Part shown: in pieces, positions 43,112-51,928 of the stretch
How the letters are laid out: the number at the start of each line of letters is the position of its first letter
How positions within the stretch are numbered: position 1 is the stretch's first letter
Source: Bacteroidales bacterium
Lineage (GTDB): Bacteria; Bacteroidota; Bacteroidia; Bacteroidales; UBA932
Length of the DNA: 64,000 bases
Direction of reading: 5' to 3'
Assembly (NCBI GenBank): GCA_017443845.1
Contig: JAFSXX010000006.1
Span: 1-64,000 of the forward strand
Made by a program: the position numbers and the translations under genes
Notes under the pieces: model-generated
What the model was told of the DNA's origin: nothing
Database searches by the model: none
Seen by the model: the letters and a program-made list of their open reading frames with translations, nothing else

Positions 43112-44225
43112 GCGTATATTTCAACGGATTTTCAAAGTCGCGCGCCACGCATACGGTGGCAGTGCGTTTGGTGAGGTTATAGACCACCGACCAGTGGGTA
43201 TTGCTGGTAAGTTCTTCCGGGTTAAGGCCGCGGGAGACCGATGAGAGAAGCCTCATCGCCTCATCTTCGGTAAGTACTCCGTCCTTCTCTTCCAGGCAGT
43301 CGCGGAGCACCTGCAGGCGGTCGGCGCCGCCATTGCAGACCTCGTCCCACCCTTCGGTAAGATATCCGTTGGTGACGCATTCCGCATCGACGACACTCAA
43401 TACTGAAGATTCAGCTCCTTCCGGCAGGATATATTCGACCACCACGGTCTTACCGGAGGCGTCAGCCAGCAGGAAATGATAGTTACCCTTTTCGCTTTCG
43501 GCTCCCTTTGCGAAGAAATTATATGAAGAAAGCATCTCCAGGGCCTCGTCAACGGTAGCCGCCCTGTCGAGCAGCATACGGATCGCTACAGTCGTACTGA
43601 TATCTTTCTTATTGGGGTCGAACTGCTTGGCACTGGGGCCTTTGGATAAAGCCAGCACGCTGAATGCCAAGCCTTTCTCATTCATTCCGTCCATAGTCAC
43701 GTATGGCGATACGACCAGGGGTGAGATATCGGTCGCACCGTCGTCAAGCGACGCGGGGGGCATCTTGAGGAACTGAAGGGCCGCTATTCCGAGCGATTTG
43801 TAACCGCCCTTGCCGGGATCGGTCCGCAATGCCATTGCGAGGGTATATGTAAAGCGGAAATCCAGATTTCTGCCATATATGACATCCCCTTCCGGAGTGC
43901 GGGCAGTAAATGCGCTGCAGGCCACACCGGGCTCTTCGGGCATCGGCGATGCCTTGAGAAGGGTTTTTCCGAGATATCCGACGAGTTCCGACTGCGAACG
44001 GCAACCGGCATCGATGACATCATCCAGCCTGTAATCGGCCTTATAGTCGATATAGTAGAATTTACCGTCCTTCTCGTTGCGGAGGGTATTCAGGGTCTTG
44101 GCCTGTGCGGCAGTGGTAATGTTGACGGCAGGATTGCCCGCGACCATTTTGGCGGGGTCGCGTCTGCAGGAGGGCAGCGCGACCGCCGTCATAACGGTCA
44201 AGGCGCAAATGAGCAACCTTTTCAT
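43104..44225 (-). CDS. Ntn hydrolase, linear amide C-N hydrolase / choloylglycine hydrolase family
   Basis: 373 residues, exported (MKRLLICALTVMTAVALPSC, lipoprotein-like). The family matures by cutting before a Cys that becomes the N-terminal nucleophile; here it is in GVACSAFTARTPEGDVIYGRNLDF (about residue 100), with the R and D of the active site in GRNLD. MDGMNEKGLAFSVLAL and THWSVVYNLTKRTATV match later motifs. It should hydrolyse a non-peptide amide (bile salt, acyl-amino acid or penicillin-like); the substrate is unknown. It starts 4 bp after the tricorn protease gene, so both probably work on envelope or external amides. Confidence 0.86.
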   Translation of the reverse strand: MKRLLICALTVMTAVALPSCRRDPAKMVAGNPAVNITTAAQAKTLNTLRNEKDGKFYYIDYKADYRLDDVIDAGCRSQSELVGYLGKTLLKASPMPEEPGVACSAFTARTPEGDVIYGRNLDFRFTYTLAMALRTDPGKGGYKSLGIAALQFLKMPPASLDDGATDISPLVVSPYVTMDGMNEKGLAFSVLALSKGPSAKQFDPNKKDISTTVAIRMLLDRAATVDEALEMLSSYNFFAKGAESEKGNYHFLLADASGKTVVVEYILPEGAESSVLSVVDAECVTNGYLTEGWDEVCNGGADRLQVLRDCLEEKDGVLTEDEAMRLLSSVSRGLNPEELTSNTHWSVVYNLTKRTATVCVARDFENPLKYTLK

Positions 44226-44229
44226 AGCG

Positions 44230-47200
44230 TCAGTTCTTTACGGGAGGCTTGGGAACGCCGGGAAGATCCTTCCAGTCCTTGAGTTCCTTGAGCAGTTCCT
44301 CGACTGCTGCCTCGATCTGGGCATCCTTACCCTGATAGTCATCGAAAGGATTGATATCCACAACGATGTCGGGATCGACTCCGTGTCCCTCGATGATCCA
44401 GTCGCCCTCTGTTGAGTAGGAAGTGAACATAGGAACCGTCATATTCTGTCCGTCAAGGTAGCGGCGGCTGCCGTTGATGCCGACGATACCGCCCCAGGAA
44501 CGCATACCGATAAGCTTGCCGAGGCCCAGTTTGCGGAAGCCGTACGGGAAGAGGTCGCCGTCGGAAGACGAATACTTGTCGAGCAGGCAGACCATAGGGC
44601 CGTAGAATGCGTTGTCAGGCACGTTGGAAACGCGGCCGTAACGCGACATGCTACGGCGGTAAACCTCCTGCGAGAGGCGTTCGAGAATCATAGGCGATAC
44701 GTTTCCGCCGCCGTTCATACGGTCGTCGATGATGAGCGCCTTCTTGTCGAACTGCTTGTAGTACATCCTTGCGAACTGGAGGAGACCCTCGCGGCTCATA
44801 TCGGGGATGTGGATGTATCCGATCTTGCCTCCGGAGAGTTTATCGACTTTCTCGACATTCTCCTGCACCCATTCATAGTAAGCCAGTTGGGACTCATCGC
44901 CGATTGGCTTGACATAGACCGTACGGGCGCCCGATCCCTTAGCATCGGATGCGATTTCGAGTTCGACGGTCTTGCCGACCTTGCCCACCAGGGCCTGGAA
45001 GATATCAGTGAACTCCTTCGCGGGGCGGCCGTTGACCTTGGTTATGTACTCGCCGGGAACAGCCTTGACGCCCTGCGAGTTGAGAGGCGAGCGGAGGGTC
45101 GCATCCCAATCCGCGCCGCGGTAAACCTTATCGATGCGGTATGCTCCGGTAGATGCGTCCTTGCTGAACTTGGCGCCGAGCAGGCCGGTCTTGACGCGCG
45201 GAATCTCAGGCGACTCGCCGGAGGTGATATATGCGTGGCCCACGTTCAGCTCGGAAATCATCTCGCCGATGATATAGGTAAGGTCGTGGCGGTGCCTTAC
45301 ATAGGGCAGCAGGGCGGCATATTTGTCGTGAACGGCCTTCCAGTTGGCGCCGTGCATGTTGGCGACGTAGAAGTAGTCGCGGTAGGTGCGCCAGCTCTCC
45401 TCATAGATCTGCTTCCACTCTGCCTGGCGGTCGATTACCATATCCATATCCTGGACCGGGACTGCGTCGGTTATCTTGCCGGTTCCGGCAGGTCCGAAGG
45501 AGACGATGCCCCACTTGCCTTCCGAACGGGTAAGGGCCTTCTTGTGGTCAGCGGTGAGGGCGGCGGGAGTGCTCTTGCCCGCATCTGAGGACTTCATGGT
45601 CTTGAGGTCGAGAGCCTTGAAGCCGTTGGAGGTATAGAAGAGTTTGCCGAAGTCGGCCAGGTGGAGCCTGTAGCTGCCCGAAGGGAGAGGCAGGGCCTCG
45701 ATTCGCTGCCCGATGCCTTCGATATCGACCTTGACGCTCTTGTCGGCGTTCTTCTCACCCTTCTGTTCCTTGTCGGATTTGGCATCTTTCGCGCCGGGCA
45801 CATATTCGTCCGCCTTGATGGAGGTAAGCGAAGGAGTGTCGGCAGCGAGGGCCACGGCGAATATGCTCGAAGAGGTGGAGAAGGAGGCGTTCCACTCAAA
45901 TGAGGAGTAGGATGCGTTGATGCCCTTCGCGGAGGTGAAGAAGAGGTACTTGCCGTCTGCCGAGAATACCGGATTGTATGCGCTGTACCACTTGTCGGTC
46001 ACCTGATAGCTCTTGCCGGAGGTGAGGTCCATCAGGAAAATAGCCGCGAAATCGTTGTCGAGGGCGTGGGAATATGCAGCCCATTTGCTGTCGGAAGAGA
46101 CCGTGAAGTTGCGATAGCCGCTGCCGTCCGATTTGAGGATGGTTCTGGTCTTGCGTGCCTTCACGTCGAGGGCGTACATCTCGTTGGCCTCAGAAGTGAA
46201 ATAGATTGTCTTGGAGTCGGGCGAGAATTGCATTCCGCTGAGATAACCGCCCTTGAAAGAGGTGGCGCATACGGCTTTCTCCATATCGTCGGCGGGAGCG
46301 AGCCAGATCTGGTATTCGCCGCTCTTGTCGGAGATATAGGCTATGGTCGATCCGTCTGGCGACCAGGCGACTTCGCGGTCGTGGGCGCCCGGAGTGCGGG
46401 TCACGTTATAGACAGCGCCGCTCGATGCGGGAAGCGAGAAGAGGTCGCCGTGGGCTATCATAGCCACGCGCTTGCCGTCGGGCGAGATGGCGAACGAATA
46501 GACTTCGCCGCCCACGTTGCGGTATTCGTCGCGGCTGTAAACCACGTCGTCGCTGAGGCGGACGGTGACTTTCTCACACTTGCCGGTCTTGACGGTGTAC
46601 TTGTATATGTAGCCGCCGTTCTCGAATACGATGTAATCCTGCGAGAACGAAGGGTATTTGCAGTCGTACTCCTTGAAGTTGGTGACCTTCTCGGTCTTGC
46701 CGGTGGCATTGTGATAGACGAAGAGGTTCATGATTCGGTCGCGGTCCGACATATAGTAGATGTCGTCGCCGATCCACATCGGGAAGATATCCTGGGCGTC
46801 ATTGTCGCAGATTTTCTTCAGTTTGTTGGTACCGACCTCGTTGACCCAGATGTCGTCGGCCTGGCCGCCGCGGTAGTATTTCCAGGTACGGGTTTCGCGG
46901 AACATCCTGTTGAAAGCGAACTGTTTGCCATCGGGAGAATAGGAGCAGAAGCCGCCTTCAGACGTCGGGATCTCCACGCGGGAGCCGCCGGTTGCGGGCA
47001 CCTTGCAGAGCTGTCCGCGCAGGCCGGAGAAGTTGTGGCTCTTGCTGCGATAGACGATCTCCTTGCCGTCGGGAGTCCAGCACATCACGATATTGTTGAG
47101 TCCCATACGCTCGCCGACATTGTCCCTGCCTACGAGTGCCGAGTAGGTGACGCGCTTGGGTTCACCGCCTGTGACGGGCATCGTGTAAACTTCGGTGTTG

Positions 47201-47460
47201 CCGTCGTACTGACCGGTGAAGGCGATGGTCTTGCCGTCGGGAGAGATACGCGCGAAGGCTTCGAAGCCAACGTGGGATGTGAGTCGGACAGCGTCTCCGC
47301 CGTCAATGCCCACACGGAACAGGTCGCCGGCATAGGTAAAGACGATGTTGTCGCCTCCCACACCTGGGTAACGAAGCAGACGGGCCTCGTCAGAGTTGCC
47401 TGCGGCGAAGGCCATTACGGGGAGCAGCAGCGCTATGGCTGCGGCGAGTCTCTTTTTCAT
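44230..47460 (-). CDS. Tricorn-type protease homologue (S41 peptidase with beta-propeller)
   Basis: 1076 residues with a signal peptide (MKKRLAAAIALLLPVMAFA). Residues about 25-560 are WD40-like/PD40 propeller repeats (ISPDGKTIAFTGQYDGNTEVY, AWSPDGSTIAYISDKSGEYQIW). A C1-type helical part, a PDZ domain (about 750-850, SQGVKAVPGEYITKVNGRPA) and the S41 protease core (IIDDRMNGGGNVSP ... LLDKYSSSDGDLFPYGFR, Ser nucleophile in the SSSDG loop) follow. It degrades peptides in the periplasm in a large complex. It follows yicC by 13 bp and precedes the Ntn hydrolase by 4 bp. Confidence 0.93.
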   Translation of the reverse strand: MKKRLAAAIALLLPVMAFAAGNSDEARLLRYPGVGGDNIVFTYAGDLFRVGIDGGDAVRLTSHVGFEAFARISPDGKTIAFTGQYDGNTEVYTMPVTGGEPKRVTYSALVGRDNVGERMGLNNIVMCWTPDGKEIVYRSKSHNFSGLRGQLCKVPATGGSRVEIPTSEGGFCSYSPDGKQFAFNRMFRETRTWKYYRGGQADDIWVNEVGTNKLKKICDNDAQDIFPMWIGDDIYYMSDRDRIMNLFVYHNATGKTEKVTNFKEYDCKYPSFSQDYIVFENGGYIYKYTVKTGKCEKVTVRLSDDVVYSRDEYRNVGGEVYSFAISPDGKRVAMIAHGDLFSLPASSGAVYNVTRTPGAHDREVAWSPDGSTIAYISDKSGEYQIWLAPADDMEKAVCATSFKGGYLSGMQFSPDSKTIYFTSEANEMYALDVKARKTRTILKSDGSGYRNFTVSSDSKWAAYSHALDNDFAAIFLMDLTSGKSYQVTDKWYSAYNPVFSADGKYLFFTSAKGINASYSSFEWNASFSTSSSIFAVALAADTPSLTSIKADEYVPGAKDAKSDKEQKGEKNADKSVKVDIEGIGQRIEALPLPSGSYRLHLADFGKLFYTSNGFKALDLKTMKSSDAGKSTPAALTADHKKALTRSEGKWGIVSFGPAGTGKITDAVPVQDMDMVIDRQAEWKQIYEESWRTYRDYFYVANMHGANWKAVHDKYAALLPYVRHRHDLTYIIGEMISELNVGHAYITSGESPEIPRVKTGLLGAKFSKDASTGAYRIDKVYRGADWDATLRSPLNSQGVKAVPGEYITKVNGRPAKEFTDIFQALVGKVGKTVELEIASDAKGSGARTVYVKPIGDESQLAYYEWVQENVEKVDKLSGGKIGYIHIPDMSREGLLQFARMYYKQFDKKALIIDDRMNGGGNVSPMILERLSQEVYRRSMSRYGRVSNVPDNAFYGPMVCLLDKYSSSDGDLFPYGFRKLGLGKLIGMRSWGGIVGINGSRRYLDGQNMTVPMFTSYSTEGDWIIEGHGVDPDIVVDINPFDDYQGKDAQIEAAVEELLKELKDWKDLPGVPKPPVKN

Positions 47461-47473
47461 AGTGTCGTGGTTG

Positions 47474-48352
47474 TTAGAGTATATTAAGTGATTGTTCTTT
47501 TATCTTTTCGAGTTCGTCCTTCATCCTGACCACCCACTTCTGGATCTCGGAGTGGTTGGCCTTGGAGCCCATCGTATTGATCTCGCGCCCCATCTCCTGG
47601 GCAATGAAACCGAGTTTCTTGCCGGGCATCGCCTCGGCGTCGGCAGTCTCGCGGAAGTAGCGGCAATGCTGGCGAAGGCGGACTTTCTCCTCGTTGATGT
47701 CGAGTTTCTCGATGTAGAAAATCATCTCCTGCTCCAGACGGTCGTTGTCCACCTGATAGCCTATTTCTGCGATACGGCTGCGGATACGCTCCCGCACGGT
47801 ATCGATCCTCTCTTTTTCGTATTTCTCCACTTCGCTGACATAGGACTCGATTTTATCGACCTGCCCCATAACGTCGCGGCGGAGGCTCTCCCCTTCCGTC
47901 GTACGGAAACGGTCCAGACCGTCCACCGCCTCTTTTACGGCGGCGTATAGGAGTTCCCACTCTTCATCGCCCATCTCCTTGTCCTGCTGCGAGACCACAT
48001 CGGGCATACGCAGCGCGGCCTGGAGGAGCGCCTCGTCAGAAATCTGTGCAAGACCTGCGCCGGATGCCGCCTCGCGGATCTGCGAAGTCCAGCTGCGGAA
48101 TGCCTCCCCGTCGAGGCTCTTCGAAAGCGAGGCATCCACGCCCTTGCGCAGGGTTATGAACAGATCTATGTTGCCGCGCCCCAGCCGTTCGGCAAGCATC
48201 TGCCTGACAGCCATCTCTTTATCACGGGGAATAAATTGGGTTTTGATAGATATGTCCGCACTCTTTCCGTTGACGGACCTTATTTCCACCAGGTACTTGT
48301 CGGCCCCTATCGTACACTCGGCCTTGCCGTACCCTGTCATCGATTTTATCAT
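47474..48352 (-). CDS. yicC: YicC-family endoribonuclease
   Basis: 292 residues from the start at 48352 (MIKSMTGYGKAEC). The N-terminal YicC_N part and the C-terminal DUF1732 part (DINEEKVRLRQHCRYFRET...GKKLGFIAQEMGREINTMGSKA) are both full. Family members act as RNases; the E. coli protein helps degrade the RyhB sRNA. Likely first gene of the yicC-tricorn-hydrolase unit; its upstream region is next to a large inverted repeat. Confidence 0.93.
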   Translation of the reverse strand: MIKSMTGYGKAECTIGADKYLVEIRSVNGKSADISIKTQFIPRDKEMAVRQMLAERLGRGNIDLFITLRKGVDASLSKSLDGEAFRSWTSQIREAASGAGLAQISDEALLQAALRMPDVVSQQDKEMGDEEWELLYAAVKEAVDGLDRFRTTEGESLRRDVMGQVDKIESYVSEVEKYEKERIDTVRERIRSRIAEIGYQVDNDRLEQEMIFYIEKLDINEEKVRLRQHCRYFRETADAEAMPGKKLGFIAQEMGREINTMGSKANHSEIQKWVVRMKDELEKIKEQSLNIL

Positions 48353-48683
48353 ATTCAACAATGTTCTTTATTTGAAACTATAAATTTAGACATTCGCCTC
48401 TTCAAAAGCAAATTTCATTACGCAGTCATTCTTGCCGTAAATCACATAGCGGAAGGCATAACTGTCAGGAGGGCAATTGCGGAGGGCCGTAGCGAGGCCC
48501 GCTGCGGTAGCGGAGCAATGCGGGGAGCGAAGCGGTGGGGGCCCCGCATTGCCGCGTAGCGCAGTGGAGCCGAGTAGGCCCGGGAGCACTCTTGCCCTCC
48601 TGACAGTTATGCCTTCCGCTTTTTACGGCAAGAATGTTGATTACAATAATTTTAGTACCTTAGCGAAAAGAATCAAAACGACT
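48353..48683. other. Divergent intergenic region filled by a large inverted repeat
   Basis: It holds the yicC upstream region, the nested inverted repeat (48427-48636) and a weak promoter TACCTTAG (48656-48663) for the lipoprotein gene. No gene of its own is supported; the frames that cross the repeat are inverted-repeat artefacts. Confidence 0.7.
48427..48636. repeat. Very large nested inverted repeat (arms about 42 bp plus inner palindromes)
   Basis: CATTCTTGCCGTAAA (48427-48441) and the 27-bp CGGAAGGCATAACTGTCAGG... (48450-48476) are repeated exactly in inverted order at 48622-48636 and 48592-48618; only the short pieces between them differ. The 115-nt loop holds GCAATGCGGGG/CCCCGCATTGC (48515-48525/48542-48552) and GGGCC-gtagcga-GGCCC (48484-48500). 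Confidence 0.95.
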
Positions 48684-49190
48684 ATGGACCGGATCAAATT
48701 GTTACATATAACAGCAATCATTATGGCGGCAATGACAGTATTCTCCTGCGGAGGAGCAAAAAAGAGCCAGAAACAGCCGGATGCCGAAACCGGCACGGCC
48801 ATTGACTGGGAGGCGGTCAGCGACGACGACGTCAAGACCATCCCTCCCGGAAGGAAACATATGCAGGGCAACTGGCCGGCCATCAAACTCTCGATGGACG
48901 AAATCGCCTTCGGAGCCGAGGGCGGCTCGGTGACTGTCACCTGCGAGAACTACGGCAAATGGTGGCTGAACGATGTCCAGATATACGGCACCGAGAAATA
49001 CTTCCACGCCGATCCGGGCCGCGACAACGAGTATCTGACCCTCGACGCCCCGGGATTCAGCGCCCGGATAATCGACGGCAACAAGGTAAAAATAACCATC
49101 TCCCCCTCCGAGGCCAAGGGAGACTGGCTCCTCCACCTCGAAGCGGGAGATGCTTTCACTCAGATAAGGATCACCAAAGAGGGGCGTTAA
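48684..49190 (+). CDS. Lipoprotein with BACON-like domain
   Basis: 168 residues from the start at 48684 (MDRIKLLHITAIIMAAMTVF); the lipobox is FSCG. The longer reading from 48477 is rejected since it runs through the inverted repeat. The mature part (LSMDEIAFGAEGGSVTVTCENYGKWWLNDVQI...KVKITISPSEAKGDWLLHLEAGDAFTQIRIT) has the strand pattern of BACON-like beta-sandwich domains, which in Bacteroidetes bind carbohydrate or anchor surface proteins. It overlaps the convergent DUF3467 gene by 4 bp. No catalytic residues are evident. Confidence 0.7.
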   Translation: MDRIKLLHITAIIMAAMTVFSCGGAKKSQKQPDAETGTAIDWEAVSDDDVKTIPPGRKHMQGNWPAIKLSMDEIAFGAEGGSVTVTCENYGKWWLNDVQIYGTEKYFHADPGRDNEYLTLDAPGFSARIIDGNKVKITISPSEAKGDWLLHLEAGDAFTQIRITKEGR

Positions 49191-49483
49191 GCCTCACCTC
49201 CGAACCCCATCGGACGCATTGTCTGATTGTCGCGAAGTTTCACCTCGCCGAACTGGCTCTCATACTTCTGGAGATTGTCCATAAGGGCACGCAGAAGCCT
49301 CTTGGTATTCTCGGGAGTCATCAGCACGCGGCTCTTGACCGTAGGCTTGGGAAGGCCGGGCATCATCTGGACGAAATCCAGGATAAACTCGTTTGACGAA
49401 TGGGTTATGATTGCGAGGTTTGAGTAGATGCCGGTCGCCACTTCGGGACGGATCTCTATGTCGAATTTCTTCTCTTCTTCCAT
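49187..49483 (-). CDS. DUF3467 protein
   Basis: 98 residues. FDIEIRPEVATGIYSNLAII, EFILDFVQMMPGLPKPTVKSRVLMTPENTKRLLRAL and YESQFGEV are the family pattern. It is a small cytoplasmic protein of unknown function. It lies 7 bp after rny and is probably co-transcribed with it. Confidence 0.9.
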   Translation of the reverse strand: MEEEKKFDIEIRPEVATGIYSNLAIITHSSNEFILDFVQMMPGLPKPTVKSRVLMTPENTKRLLRALMDNLQKYESQFGEVKLRDNQTMRPMGFGGEA

Positions 49484-49490
49484 AACTGAA

Positions 49491-51029
49491 CTATTTTGCG
49501 AAGGCCACTGAACGGGTCTCCCTGATTACCGTAATTTTGATCTGTCCGGGATATACCATCTCGTCCTGGATCTTGCGCGCGATCTCTGCGGAGAGCTCCT
49601 CGCACTGCTTGTCGGTAACCTCCTCGGCACCGACGATGACGCGCAGTTCGCGGCCCGCCTGGATAGCGTAAGTCTTGGTGACGCCGGGATACGACAGGGC
49701 GATGCCCTCCATATCCTTGAGGCGCTTGATATAGGACTCGATGACCTCGCGGCGGGCACCGGGGCGCGCACCGGAAATGGCATCGGCCACAAGCACCAGC
49801 GGAGCGATGAGCGTATTCATCTCTATCTCCTCGTGGTGCGCGCCGATGGCATTGCATATCTCGGGCTTCTCCTTGTACTTCTCTGCGAGCTTCATACCGA
49901 GCAATGCGTGAGGCAGCTCAGGCTCCTCCTCGGAAACCTTTCCGATATCGTGGAGCAGGCCGGCACGCTTGGCGACCTTGGGATTGAGGCCGAGCTCGGA
50001 TGCCATCGTGGCGCAGATATTGGCCACCTCGCGGGAGTGCTGCAGCAGGTTCTGGCCATAAGAGGAACGGTATTTCATACGGCCGATGAGCTTGACCAGC
50101 TCGATATTGAGGCCGTGGATACCAAGGTCGATGCAGGTACGCTTTCCGGTCTCCATAATCTCGTCGTCGAGCTGCTTGCGGACCTTCTCCACCACCTCCT
50201 CGATGCGGGCGGGATGGATACGGCCGTCGGTGACAAGCTGATGGAGGGCCAGGCGTGCAACCTCCCTGCGGACAGGGTCGAATGCCGAGAGGAGGATAGC
50301 CTCAGGGGTGTCGTCAACCACGATCTCGACGCCGGTAGCGGCCTCCAGGGCGCGGATATTGCGGCCCTCACGGCCGATGATGCGGCCCTTGATCTCGTCC
50401 GACTCGATGTTGAACACCGTAACGGCGTTCTCGATGGCGATCTCGGGAGCTGTACGCTGGATGGTATTGATGACTATGCGCTTGGCCTCCTTGCCGGCTG
50501 TCAGGCGGGCCTCATCGATAACGTCGTTGATATAGGCCTGGGCCTGGCTCGCAGCCTCGGACTTCATCGTCTCGACCAGCTGGTTCTTGGCCTCCTCGGC
50601 GGTCATTCCGGCCACCTTCTGCAATTCTGTGATGGCCTGGCCGCGGAGTTTCTCGTACTCCTCGCCCTTCTTGTTGACAATCTCGAGCTGGGTCTTGAGA
50701 TTCTCCTTGATGGTTTCGACCTCTTTCTGCTTGCGGCCGATCTCGGAGTTCTGCTGGTTGAGAGTCAGCTCGCGCTGCTTGAGTTTGTTCTCGGTTTTCT
50801 GGATCTGGGAATTCTTTTCGTTGATGAAGGCCTCGTGCTCGCTCTTGAGCTGAAGGAACTTCTCCTTTGCCTGGAAGATCTTCTCCTTCTTGATGGCCTC
50901 ACCCTCCTGTTCGGCCTGACGGATGATTTCCTCTCCGCGGCGCTTGAGTATGATGTTTCGCACAAGCCAGGAAGCAAGGACGCCAAGGCCTGCCGAAATC
51001 AGTGCTGTAATGATAATCGTTGTAATCAT
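49491..51029 (-). CDS. rny: Ribonuclease Y
   Basis: 512 residues. It starts mRNA decay at the membrane. Order: one N-terminal membrane helix (about 3-25), a long coiled coil rich in E/K/Q (about 30-185), a KH domain ([20 protein letters not shown]) and an HD domain ([14 protein letters not shown]...[25 protein letters not shown]). All catalytic His/Asp are present. It follows zapA and the candidate 6S RNA on the same strand. Confidence 0.97.
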   Translation of the reverse strand: MITTIIITALISAGLGVLASWLVRNIILKRRGEEIIRQAEQEGEAIKKEKIFQAKEKFLQLKSEHEAFINEKNSQIQKTENKLKQRELTLNQQNSEIGRKQKEVETIKENLKTQLEIVNKKGEEYEKLRGQAITELQKVAGMTAEEAKNQLVETMKSEAASQAQAYINDVIDEARLTAGKEAKRIVINTIQRTAPEIAIENAVTVFNIESDEIKGRIIGREGRNIRALEAATGVEIVVDDTPEAILLSAFDPVRREVARLALHQLVTDGRIHPARIEEVVEKVRKQLDDEIMETGKRTCIDLGIHGLNIELVKLIGRMKYRSSYGQNLLQHSREVANICATMASELGLNPKVAKRAGLLHDIGKVSEEEPELPHALLGMKLAEKYKEKPEICNAIGAHHEEIEMNTLIAPLVLVADAISGARPGARREVIESYIKRLKDMEGIALSYPGVTKTYAIQAGRELRVIVGAEEVTDKQCEELSAEIARKIQDEMVYPGQIKITVIRETRSVAFAK

Positions 51030-51095
51030 CGGGGTAAGTATATATGGTAATAAATGTCCGCTTTGTGCGGGATATACTTACAACCGGCAAGGATG

Positions 51096-51250
51096 AAAAA
51101 AAGCCGTCAGTTCTGGTCTGTTCGAAAATCTTATTAAATAAGATTTGAGCTCCGGCATTTGTATCGCAGACTTCCAACGTCCTATAAATAGAATCCCCCG
51201 CAGGGTAACCCAGGCCTGTCTTTGACTGCCGAGTTGGCTCGATTAGTTGT
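51096..51250 (-). ncRNA. ssrS: Candidate 6S RNA between zapA and rny
   Basis: The 248-bp gap between zapA and rny has no coding frame but clear RNA structure on the minus strand. The apical part is AAATCTTAT-TTA-ATAAGATTT (around 51127-51148). Near the ends GGCCTG (about 51211-51216) can pair with CAGACC and CAGTC with GAACTG, giving a long interrupted hairpin with a central bulge. A CTGACGGC followed by seven T (51102-51096) marks the 3' end. GGGTTAC-CCTGCGGGGG recalls the conserved part of 6S RNA. Position next to zapA is the classic ssrS site in proteobacteria. Ends are approximate. Confidence 0.55.
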
Positions 51251-51278
51251 TTAGTGTTGATTTTGGCATAGAGCAAAA

Positions 51279-51569
51279 CTAACGGCTAAGCAAATATTCA
51301 TCCAATTCTGCGTTGAGAGCTTCAAGCTCCCTCTCCATCGCTCCTGCCTCTCCGGCATTCCTGCGCTGGAGTTCGATCAGTTTGACCTCTTCCCTAAGAA
51401 GCACTATACCGAGGACCTGCTTCGGCGAAACGTTGCCGTAATGGTCCAGAAGGTAATCCACGTTCTCATTGATCCTATCAGCCGCCGCCCTTATCCCCTC
51501 TTCCAAATCGGGATCCACTGCCAGCTGATACTCATCCCCCGCTATCTTTATCTTGATGTTCTGCTTCAT
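51279..51569 (-). CDS. zapA: Cell division protein ZapA
   Basis: 96 residues. It cross-links FtsZ filaments. The N-terminal IKIKIAGDEYQLAVDPDLEEGIRAAADRINE is the globular part and the rest is a coiled coil (REEVKLIELQRRNAG...). It lies 4 bp after the ZapB-like gene, matching a division pair. Confidence 0.92.
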   Translation of the reverse strand: MKQNIKIKIAGDEYQLAVDPDLEEGIRAAADRINENVDYLLDHYGNVSPKQVLGIVLLREEVKLIELQRRNAGEAGAMERELEALNAELDEYLLSR

Positions 51570-51573
51570 AGCA

Positions 51574-51858
51574 TCAGTTGTTCAGAAGTGCGATGCACTT
51601 GTCGATCTCCTTTATAAGTCCGGCGACCTTGCGCCTGGCTTCCGCCCTGTCGGGCGAAGAGCTTCCCAACGCCAGTGTCAATTGTAAGTTATCCAGTCTT
51701 TCTTTAAGTTCGTTTATTGTGTTCTCTTTTTCTTCACAGAGCTTCTCGGAGCGTTCGAGCCTTTCGGACAAATCAGCCTCCCTGGCGCGCAAAACCTCGT
51801 ATTTCGAGATCAGTTTCGCGATTCTCTCCTTGAGTCCTTCTATATTCTGACCGCTCAT
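51574..51858 (-). CDS. Coiled-coil protein, ZapB-like
   Basis: 94 residues, almost all one heptad coiled coil (LKERIAKLISKYEVLRAREADLSERLERSE...). It stands just before zapA, which suits a ZapB-like partner that links ZapA to the nucleoid or to itself, but the sequence alone does not prove it. A TAACTTTG box (51882-51875) ends 16 nt before the ATG. Confidence 0.72.
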   Translation of the reverse strand: MSGQNIEGLKERIAKLISKYEVLRAREADLSERLERSEKLCEEKENTINELKERLDNLQLTLALGSSSPDRAEARRKVAGLIKEIDKCIALLNN

Positions 51859-51874
51859 AAGACAACTCTCAATG

Positions 51875-51904
51875 CAAAGTTAATAATATTTTGTTGTAAC
51901 TTTG
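51875..51904. promoter_or_regulatory. Symmetrical divergent promoters (CAAAGTTA ... TAACTTTG)
   Basis: TAACTTTG on the minus strand (51882-51875) and on the plus strand (51897-51904), 14 bp apart, form an inverted repeat. They serve the ZapB-like gene and the symporter gene. The two initiation regions overlap so they may compete. Confidence 0.75.
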
Positions 51905-51928
51905 TAAAGATTTTGCGTTGGAAATAAT

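Noticed and set aside
48386..48683. Coding frames through the inverted repeat, including an upstream extension of the lipoprotein gene
   Set aside because: They mirror each other because of the palindrome and give no plausible protein; the signal peptide starts at 48684.
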